This document shows positions 58,739 to 64,000 of a DNA stretch of 64,000 bases, piece by piece; the first letter of the stretch is position 1, and each line of letters starts with the position of its first letter. The translations under genes and the position numbers were made by a program. This DNA comes from Pseudarthrobacter sp. PS3-L1 (GTDB lineage: Bacteria; Actinomycetota; Actinomycetes; Actinomycetales; Micrococcaceae), in NCBI RefSeq assembly GCF_030063285.1, contig NZ_JASISU010000001.1, forward strand, positions 372,001-436,000, read 5' to 3'. Below the pieces are notes generated by a model. That model ran no database searches. It was not told the DNA's origin and saw only the letters and a program-made list of their open reading frames with translations.

Positions 58739-59569
58739 ATGGGAATGCAGATCAACACCAACCTCGCGGCGAACAACACGTACCGCACCCTGAACAACAC
58801 GCAGAACGATCTGTCCAAGTCACTGGAGAAGCTTTCCAGCGGCATGCGGATCAACCGCGCCGGCGACGACGCAGCAGGCCTGGCAATCTCCGAGGGCCTG
58901 AAGTCACAGGCCAACGGCATGGGCGTTGCAGCCCGTAACGCCCAGGACGGCATCAGCGTCATCCAGACCGCTGAAGGCTCCCTGAGCGAAGTCCAGACCA
59001 TCCTGCAGCGCGTGCGTGACCTGGCTGTCCAGGCCGGTAACGACTCGAACAACGCTGATTCACGCACTGCCATCCAGACCGAAGTCACGGCACTGGGCGA
59101 TGAGCTGACGCGTATTTCTACGTCCGCAGAGTTCAACGGCACCAAGCTGTTGAACACCGCAGCTGCTGGGACCCCGATGTCCTTCCAGATCGGCGCAAAC
59201 GGCAGTGCAGATAACCAGATTGCTGTGAACCTGACAGATGTCGGCGCAATCGCCACTGCGGTCAAGGCCCTGACTTTCGACAACGCGGCCAACGCGGCAT
59301 TGGCTATCACGGCGACCGATACTCAGATCACCGCAGTCTCCACCGCCCGCGCTGACCTTGGTGCAAGCCAGAACCGCTTCGAGAGCGTTGTCCGCAACCT
59401 GCAGGTCTCCAAGGAGAACCTGACGGCTGCAAACTCCCGCATCCGCGACACGGACATGGCTGAGGAAATGGTGAAGTTCACCAAGAACAACATCCTCTCC
59501 CAGGCAGGTACGGCCATGCTGGCCCAGGCCAACCAGTCCAGCCAGGGCGTTCTTCAGCTCCTCCGTTAG
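58739..59569 (+). CDS. fliC: Flagellin
   Basis: A 276-residue, small flagellin. MGMQINTNLAANNTYRTLNNTQNDLSKSLEKLSSGMRINRAGDDAAGLAISEGLKSQ is the N-terminal D0/D1. The C-terminal D1/D0 part is RFESVVRNLQVSKENLTAANSRIRDTDMAEEMVKFTKNNILSQAGTAMLAQANQSSQGVLQLLR. Little remains between them, so the variable surface domains D2/D3 are largely absent. GGAGG precedes the ATG. It has its own FliA-type promoter and terminator. Confidence 0.96.
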   Translation: MGMQINTNLAANNTYRTLNNTQNDLSKSLEKLSSGMRINRAGDDAAGLAISEGLKSQANGMGVAARNAQDGISVIQTAEGSLSEVQTILQRVRDLAVQAGNDSNNADSRTAIQTEVTALGDELTRISTSAEFNGTKLLNTAAAGTPMSFQIGANGSADNQIAVNLTDVGAIATAVKALTFDNAANAALAITATDTQITAVSTARADLGASQNRFESVVRNLQVSKENLTAANSRIRDTDMAEEMVKFTKNNILSQAGTAMLAQANQSSQGVLQLLR

Positions 59570-59620
59570 GCCCCAACGCCCCAGCGGCGAAGTACCTGAA
59601 TGAGCCTTGAAGAGGAACAA

Positions 59621-59657
59621 GGGAACCGGGTGGTGGAATCTCCACCGCCCGGTTCCC
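59621..59657 (+). terminator. Terminator after fliC
   Basis: GGGAACCGGG (59621-59630) pairs with CCCGGTTCCC (59648-59657), and GGTGGA with TCCACC inside, with one G-T wobble. It is followed by TGTTTCTG. It separates fliC from fliD. Confidence 0.85.
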
Positions 59658-59702
59658 TGTTTCTGCCATTCCAATTTCCTCACCAGCTAAGGAGCAGCCA
59701 CC

Positions 59703-61010
59703 GTGGGAATCACACTGGACGGTCTTTCCAGCGGCCTGGACACCACTGCCCTGATCAACTCGCTCCTGCAGGTGGAAGCCATTCCGCAGACGCAGATGAA
59801 GACCAAGTCCGCAGGTATCCAGTCCTTTATCTCCGCACTGCAGGGGCTGAACACCAAGGTAGCCGCGCTGGCCACCCAGGCCACGGCTCTGGCCAAACCG
59901 GATGCCATGAGTCCACTCGCCGTCAGCACGGGATCGGACAAGGTCACCGCGATCGTCTCCGCCGGCGCAAGCGCCGGCACCATTGACTTCTCCGTGACAA
60001 AACTGGCCCAGACCCAAGTCTCTGTCTCGGGGCCCCTGACCGCATGGCCTGACTCCTCCCTGACCATTACTGCCGGTGGTAAATCCGTCACCGTCACGCC
60101 GGAGACCACGTCCCTTGAGGACGTCGTCCGGGCCGTTAACGCCGCAGACTCTGGTGTGCGGGCCACCAAAATCGCCGTGGGAGACGGCCAGTACCGGCTC
60201 CAACTAACGGCGGCCACCTCTGGCGCTGCCGCCAGCTTCGCGGTGTCCGGTACGGCCGCGACCTTCAGCACCGCCAAGGCTGCGCAGGACGCCGAACTGA
60301 CGCTGTGGGCGGGTTCCGCAGCTGAGCAGAGCATCACCTCAGCCACCAACACCTTTGCCGACCTGCTGCCCGGCGTGGCAGTAACCCTCAATGGCATTCC
60401 GACAGCACCCGTCACCATGGCCGTTGCGCGGGATGACGCGAAAGCCACCAAATCAGCGTCGGACCTGGTGGCAGGGGTCAATGACATCCTGACCCTGATT
60501 TCCAGCCGTAGCGCCGTCAATACCTCCGGCACCAGCGTCAGTGGTGGCATCTTCACCGGCGAGAGCAGCGTCCGCGAGGTCAATCAGCGGATCCTCTCGG
60601 CGGCGTCCATGCCTCTTGGCACCCCGCCGCGCTCGCCGTCGGAAATAGGCATCAGCATCACCCGTTCCGGGACCATGGAGTTTGACGAAAAGAAGTTCTC
60701 CGCTGCCATGGCGGCTGATCCCCTGGGCGTTGGCGCCCGCGTGCAGGAGCTCGCCGCGCGGATTGCTACAGCTGCGACGGCTGCGTCCGATAAATACGAC
60801 GGTTCGTTGACCACCGCCATCACGGGCCAGCAGAGCCAGGTCAAGGACCTGGGCCAGCGAATCCTGGACTGGGACCTGCGTCTGGCGTCCCGCAAGGAAT
60901 CACTGCAGCGCACCTATACAGCCCTTGAGGTGGCCATGAGCAACATGAATTCACAATCGTCATGGCTGTCCTCCCAGGTAGCCGGACTCTCGTCAGGAAG
61001 CTCCTCATGA
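59703..61010 (+). CDS. fliD: Flagellar filament cap protein FliD
   Basis: A 435-residue protein: MGITLDGLSSGLDTTALINSLLQVEAIPQTQMKTKSAGIQSFISALQGLNTKVAAL is the FliD N-terminal signature. The C-terminus has VKDLGQRILDWDLRLASRKESLQRTYTALEVAMSNMNSQSSWLSSQVAGLSSG. It caps the filament and aids flagellin polymerisation. GTG 59703 has TAAGGAG 8 nt upstream. Its stop overlaps fliS (ATGA). Confidence 0.94.
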   Translation: MGITLDGLSSGLDTTALINSLLQVEAIPQTQMKTKSAGIQSFISALQGLNTKVAALATQATALAKPDAMSPLAVSTGSDKVTAIVSAGASAGTIDFSVTKLAQTQVSVSGPLTAWPDSSLTITAGGKSVTVTPETTSLEDVVRAVNAADSGVRATKIAVGDGQYRLQLTAATSGAAASFAVSGTAATFSTAKAAQDAELTLWAGSAAEQSITSATNTFADLLPGVAVTLNGIPTAPVTMAVARDDAKATKSASDLVAGVNDILTLISSRSAVNTSGTSVSGGIFTGESSVREVNQRILSAASMPLGTPPRSPSEIGISITRSGTMEFDEKKFSAAMAADPLGVGARVQELAARIATAATAASDKYDGSLTTAITGQQSQVKDLGQRILDWDLRLASRKESLQRTYTALEVAMSNMNSQSSWLSSQVAGLSSGSSS

Positions 61011-61537
61011 CCCTCTTCAGTGCGCCCATCGATCAGGGCGCGGCACTTCGCTCCCGCTACCTGGCGGAATCGGTCCTTTCCGCCTCACCGGCCCGCCTGC
61101 TGACCATGCTCTATGACAGGCTTCTGCTGGATCTGGGCCGGGCTGAAACTGCCCAGGAGAACGCCGACTGGGGCGCGGCCTCCGAACAGCTGCTCCATGC
61201 CCAGGCCATTGTCACAGAACTGACCTCTTCGCTGAACGTTGAGGTCTGGGACGGGGCCGATGCGCTGTTGGGACTCTACAACTACGTGTCCACCGCACTC
61301 ATGAACGCCAACATCCGTCACGATCCGGCGCTGACCCGCGAAGCCATCACCCTGTTGGAACCACTCCGGCAAACCTGGCACGAGGCGGCAGTAGTCACCG
61401 TTGCCCCACCAACAGTTCCGGGGCAGGCCATGCCAACCACTTCGATGCCGACGGCTTCTGTGCCGGGACGCCTCGGCGGAGTCCCGGCCTGGGAGTCAGC
61501 TGGCGCCATGAGTGGGAGCAGCCTTGGCTTCGGCTAG
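61007..61537 (+). CDS. fliS: Flagellin export chaperone FliS
   Basis: A 176-residue protein. RSRYLAESVLSASPARLLTMLYDRLLLDLGRAETAQENAD is the FliS core, with Tyr and Leu positions of the flagellin-binding face. A Pro/Thr-rich tail (about 128-176) is longer than usual. It binds the C-terminus of flagellin before export. The start ATG 61007 overlaps the fliD stop by 4 nt. Confidence 0.92.
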   Translation: MTLFSAPIDQGAALRSRYLAESVLSASPARLLTMLYDRLLLDLGRAETAQENADWGAASEQLLHAQAIVTELTSSLNVEVWDGADALLGLYNYVSTALMNANIRHDPALTREAITLLEPLRQTWHEAAVVTVAPPTVPGQAMPTTSMPTASVPGRLGGVPAWESAGAMSGSSLGFG

Positions 61538-61874
61538 GGACCTGGCGGCCTGGACCAATGCCCTGGATGAACTAGAGACCGAGCTCCGGCGCGCCGAACA
61601 ACTGCTTGTGGAATCTGGGCAGGGCAGCGGTGCCCCGGAAACACCACGTCCTGGAGCCGGTAGCACCGCGCAGCTCTGGCGGGCGCCTCCTCTGCAGGGC
61701 AGCATTCCAGCCGAACTTGGCACACGTGCGGCGTCGCTGCTCGCTGCACAGCAGCGGCTGTTGGGGCCACTGGATGCTGGCCGGGTGGCGACCCTGCGGC
61801 AGCTTCAGGCAGTGAACTCCATTCCGGCCCAGTCCCGTGGTGGCGGTGCCGTCTACCTTGACGCAAAGGGCTGA
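61512..61874 (+). CDS. Small helical flagellar-cluster protein (FliT-like position)
   Basis: A 120-residue frame overlapping the fliS end by 26 bp: LAAWTNALDELETELRRAEQLLVESGQG (amphipathic helix) and RAASLLAAQQRLLGPLDAGRVATLRQLQAVNS, then a C-terminal GGGAVYLDAKG. Its place directly after fliS is where fliT chaperones are often found. Similarity is too weak to call. The start codon is GTG 61512. It could be a chaperone for FliD. Confidence 0.6.
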   Translation: MGAALASARDLAAWTNALDELETELRRAEQLLVESGQGSGAPETPRPGAGSTAQLWRAPPLQGSIPAELGTRAASLLAAQQRLLGPLDAGRVATLRQLQAVNSIPAQSRGGGAVYLDAKG

Positions 61875-61954
61875 CCTGCAGTTTCCGTGCCGGCTAGAAC
61901 CAACCTGCTGACGTGGAGCCAGCATATATTTATCGCCATCTTCGGAACTTTTCC

Positions 61955-61981
61955 TAACGGCAACCCCTGCGGTGCCGATAA
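61955..61981 (+). promoter_or_regulatory. FliA/sigma-28-type promoter of flgB-flgC-fliE-fliF
   Basis: TAACG (61955-61959), 14 bp, then GCCGATAA (61974-61981), which is identical to the -10 box of enterobacterial sigma-28 promoters. TAACGGCA-N11-GCCGATAA follows the known TAAAGTTT-N11-GCCGATAA layout. It lies 73 bp before flgB GTG. Confidence 0.8.
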
Positions 61982-62054
61982 CAGTTTTCAGAGCACGGAT
62001 TGCTCGCTTCCCGGCCACGGATCGGCCATCACTTTTTAGCCTGGCAGGATACCC

Positions 62055-62399
62055 GTGCTCGAATCCGTGACCTCTGCTGCGCTGGGTAGCGCCCTTGACG
62101 GGCTCGCCCTGCGGCAGCGAACCATCGCGAACAACATCGCGAACGTCAACACACCTAATTTTCGCGCCGGACGCGTGACGTTCGAAGACGCCCTGGCGTC
62201 TTCCGTTGCCCGCGGAAATGGACACGCCGCCGCCTCGGTCGCCACGTCCCTGGAACCCACGGAACTCAACGGGAACAACGTCAATATCGACACCGAGACG
62301 CTCTCCAACGTTGATACAGTGCTGCGCTTCCAGTTCGCTGCCCGCGCTATTGGCGGAGAATTCACCGGCCTCCGCGCTGCCATGAGGACCTCCGGATGA
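62055..62399 (+). CDS. flgB: Flagellar basal-body rod protein FlgB
   Basis: A 114-residue rod protein: ALGSALDGLALRQRTIANNIANVNTPNFRAGRVTFEDAL is the flagella basal-body motif (NNIANVNTPNFRA). Starts at GTG 62055, with AGGA 5 nt before it, and overlaps flgC by 4 nt. Confidence 0.93.
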   Translation: MLESVTSAALGSALDGLALRQRTIANNIANVNTPNFRAGRVTFEDALASSVARGNGHAAASVATSLEPTELNGNNVNIDTETLSNVDTVLRFQFAARAIGGEFTGLRAAMRTSG

Positions 62400-62788
62400 C
62401 CTTCGACGCAATTGGCATTGCAGGTTCTGCGCTGACGGTCCACCGGAAATGGCTCGACGCCGTCTCCGACAACATGGCCAACATGAACACGGCCACCGCC
62501 ACCGACGGGGACGCCTTCCGCGCCCGCTATGTCGAAGCGGCTGAGAGCACCGACGGCCAGGGCGTGTTCGTCAAGGGAATCCAGTACGGCGACGCGGAGG
62601 GGCGGATTGTCTACCAGCCGGATCATCCGCTCGCCGACGCTGACGGAAACGTCAAATATCCAGACATTGACATGGGAGAGCAGATGGGTGCCCTGATTAT
62701 GGCCCAGCGCGGCTACCAGATGAACGCCCAGGTTGTGGATCGCGCCCGCGAAACGTACCTGGCAGCCCTCGAGATTGGACGCGGCTGA
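62396..62788 (+). CDS. flgC: Flagellar basal-body rod protein FlgC
   Basis: A 130-residue rod protein: MTFDAIGIAGSALTVHRKWLDAVSDNMANMNTATATDGDAFRAR, and a C-terminus GALIMAQRGYQMNAQVVDRARETYLAALEIGRG. It starts with ATGA overlapping flgB. FlgB, FlgC and FliE form the proximal rod. Confidence 0.94.
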   Translation: MTFDAIGIAGSALTVHRKWLDAVSDNMANMNTATATDGDAFRARYVEAAESTDGQGVFVKGIQYGDAEGRIVYQPDHPLADADGNVKYPDIDMGEQMGALIMAQRGYQMNAQVVDRARETYLAALEIGRG

Positions 62789-63090
62789 TGCCGATACTCC
62801 CCATTGCACCAGTCCAGGGCACGCAGCCCGCTGGATACGTTGGCGGCACAGCTGCCGCAGGAACGGACGGTTCCGGGTTTGCCGCGTCGCTGACTGGCGC
62901 CGTGGACAACCTGCAGCAGCTGCAGTCCACGTCCAAGGAACTGGCCGTGTCCGCCGTCACGGGGGACCTGACTGACATCCACAACGCCACCCTGGCAGCC
63001 AGCCGTGCCCAGATCACCCTGGAACTGGTGGCCGCCGTCCGCAACAAGGGCGTTGACGCGTTCACTGAAATCATGAGGATGCAAGCCTGA
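62788..63090 (+). CDS. fliE: Flagellar hook-basal body protein FliE
   Basis: A 100-residue protein: Gly/Ala-rich N-terminus and a C-terminal helix, DIHNATLAASRAQITLELVAAVRNKGVDAFTEIMRMQA. The end motif (vRNK..dAf.eimRMq) is FliE. It links the MS ring to the rod. Starts as TGATG with flgC. Confidence 0.92.
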   Translation: MPILPIAPVQGTQPAGYVGGTAAAGTDGSGFAASLTGAVDNLQQLQSTSKELAVSAVTGDLTDIHNATLAASRAQITLELVAAVRNKGVDAFTEIMRMQA

Positions 63091-64000
63091 TGCCACCGCA
63101 GATCACCGTATTCTTCAAGCGGATCGGCTCGGGAATCGCCGGCTTCACAGCCGGCCAGAAAACCCTTGCCGTTCTAGGCGCTGCCCTGCTGGTGGTAGGA
63201 ATTGTTGCCCTGTCAGCATGGATGACCAAGCCCGCCCTGACGCCCCTGTTCTCCGGACTGAAGGACACAGACGCCAGCGGAATCGTCGAACAGCTCCGGA
63301 CCGACAATGTGCCGTACGAACTCACTGACGGCGGATCCACCATCATGGTGCCCGAAGAAAAGGTCTATGAAGAACGGCTCAAAGCGGCCGCTGCCGGGCT
63401 TCCCACCGCGGCGGCCACCGGCTACTCACTGCTGGACAACCTGGGCGTCACGTCCTCGGAATTCCAGCAGTCCGTGACCTACAAGCGGGCACTGGAAGGT
63501 GAACTCGCAGCCACGATTGGCGCCATGGACGGTGTACAAACGGCAGCAGTTCGCCTGGCCATCCCCGAACGCACAGTCTTCGTGTCCACAACTCCTGACA
63601 CCACTGCCTCGGTTTTCCTCGAAACCGCGCCGGGCACCACCCTTTCCGCCGACAAGGTCCAGGCAATAGTGCACCTGACCTCCGCAGCGATCGAAAACCT
63701 GAAACCCACTGATGTCTCGGTGGTGGACTCCCAGGGCAATGTCCTTTCCACGGTGGGGGGCGGGGCTGCAGGTTCCTCCTCCCAACAGGCCGAGGACTAC
63801 CAGCAGCGCACCGGAGATGCTGTCCGCGCTGTCCTGGACCGCGTCCTGGGTCCGGGCAACTCCACAGTTGCCGTGGCTGCAGACGTCACCGGGGAGTCGG
63901 CGCAGCAGAAGAGCGAAACCTTCAGCAACACTCCAGACACCCCTCCGCTGAGCGAGTCAACGTCAACCGAAAGCTACACGGGTACCGGTGGCGGCGCGGC
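63090..64000 (+). CDS. fliF: Flagellar MS-ring protein FliF, N-terminal part (cut by window edge)
   Basis: The first 303 residues are visible. A transmembrane helix at about 27-45 (LAVLGAALLVVGIVALSAW) follows MPPQITVFFKRIGSGIAGF. The secretin-like YscJ/FliF domain has LFSGLKDTDASGIVEQLRTDNVPYELTDGGSTIMVPEEKVYEERLKAAAAGLP, and ERTVFVSTTPDTTASVFLET. FliF nucleates the basal body in the membrane. It starts as TGATG with fliE and runs off the right edge. Confidence 0.94.
   Translation, partial: MPPQITVFFKRIGSGIAGFTAGQKTLAVLGAALLVVGIVALSAWMTKPALTPLFSGLKDTDASGIVEQLRTDNVPYELTDGGSTIMVPEEKVYEERLKAAAAGLPTAAATGYSLLDNLGVTSSEFQQSVTYKRALEGELAATIGAMDGVQTAAVRLAIPERTVFVSTTPDTTASVFLETAPGTTLSADKVQAIVHLTSAAIENLKPTDVSVVDSQGNVLSTVGGGAAGSSSQQAEDYQQRTGDAVRAVLDRVLGPGNSTVAVAADVTGESAQQKSETFSNTPDTPPLSESTSTESYTGTGGGA

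Noticed and set aside
1..64000. tRNA, rRNA, insertion sequence, prophage or integration site
   Set aside because: No cloverleaf with CCA end, rRNA sequence, transposase or integrase motif was noticed by eye in either strand; a tRNAscan-SE run would settle the tRNA question.

Overview
The window is GC-rich DNA from a soil-type, high-GC Gram-positive bacterium, most likely Micrococcaceae (Arthrobacter/Pseudarthrobacter-like). Support comes from the actinobacterial marker families DUF4193, DUF4229 and DUF6480, the excisionase-type HTH gene next to the tiny ribosomal protein bS22, menaquinone genes, resB/ccsB-type cytochrome c assembly, and many genes that appear to start leaderless at ATG or GTG 6-7 nt after a TAnnnT -10 box. 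Taxon is an inference; no rRNA or tRNA gene was seen.

Layout. 1-5.9 kb: carbohydrate catabolism (end of rhamnulokinase, GH15, GH95, CE7 esterase). 6.0-7.3 kb: DAHP synthase preceded by an unannotated 19-residue leader peptide with Trp-Tyr-x-Tyr-Phe and attenuator-like hairpins. 7.4-12.5 kb: HTH/bS22 pair, HAD hydrolase, glutaredoxin, Rex, two tandem paralogous membrane proteins with repeat-expanded N-termini, YceI. 12.7-17.8 kb: phosphatase plus cytochrome c maturation operon (TlpA-like, CcdA, ResB, CcsB). 18-22.3 kb: small membrane proteins and menB-menE-menA. 22.8-27.8 kb: sugar ABC importer with an unrecognised 616-residue, probably carbohydrate-active protein. 27.8-33.8 kb: CPBP protease, a 5'-truncated ABC-F gene, amino-acid permease, dienelactone hydrolase, CsbD, pentapeptide protein.

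33.8-51.5 kb is a catabolic region. Phenylacetate genes are scattered in three blocks: thiolase/enoyl-CoA hydratase/3-hydroxyacyl-CoA dehydrogenase; paaZ; and paaI-paaK. Each block is preceded by the same 22-bp operator (TTACCGA[A/C]CGTT...TAA), and a TetR gene (PaaR candidate) lies among them. A kynurenine operon (kynA-kynU) carries a translationally coupled PaaX-family regulator and runs straight into the paaR candidate. Between these lies a sulfide/persulfide module: CstR-type regulator, divergent rhodanese, TauE exporter and a metallo-beta-lactamase/rhodanese fusion, with three operators on an exact 21-bp period. 51.5-54.9 kb holds pta-ackA, the acetyl-CoA overflow route.

55.3-64 kb is a flagellar cluster: flgN-flgK-flgL-fliW on the minus strand, and fliC, fliD-fliS-orf and flgB-flgC-fliE-fliF on the plus strand. 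Three of these transcription units start with a matching sigma-28/FliA-type element (TWACG-N14-GSCGATAR), indicating a dedicated flagellar sigma factor encoded outside the window. fliF runs off the right edge.
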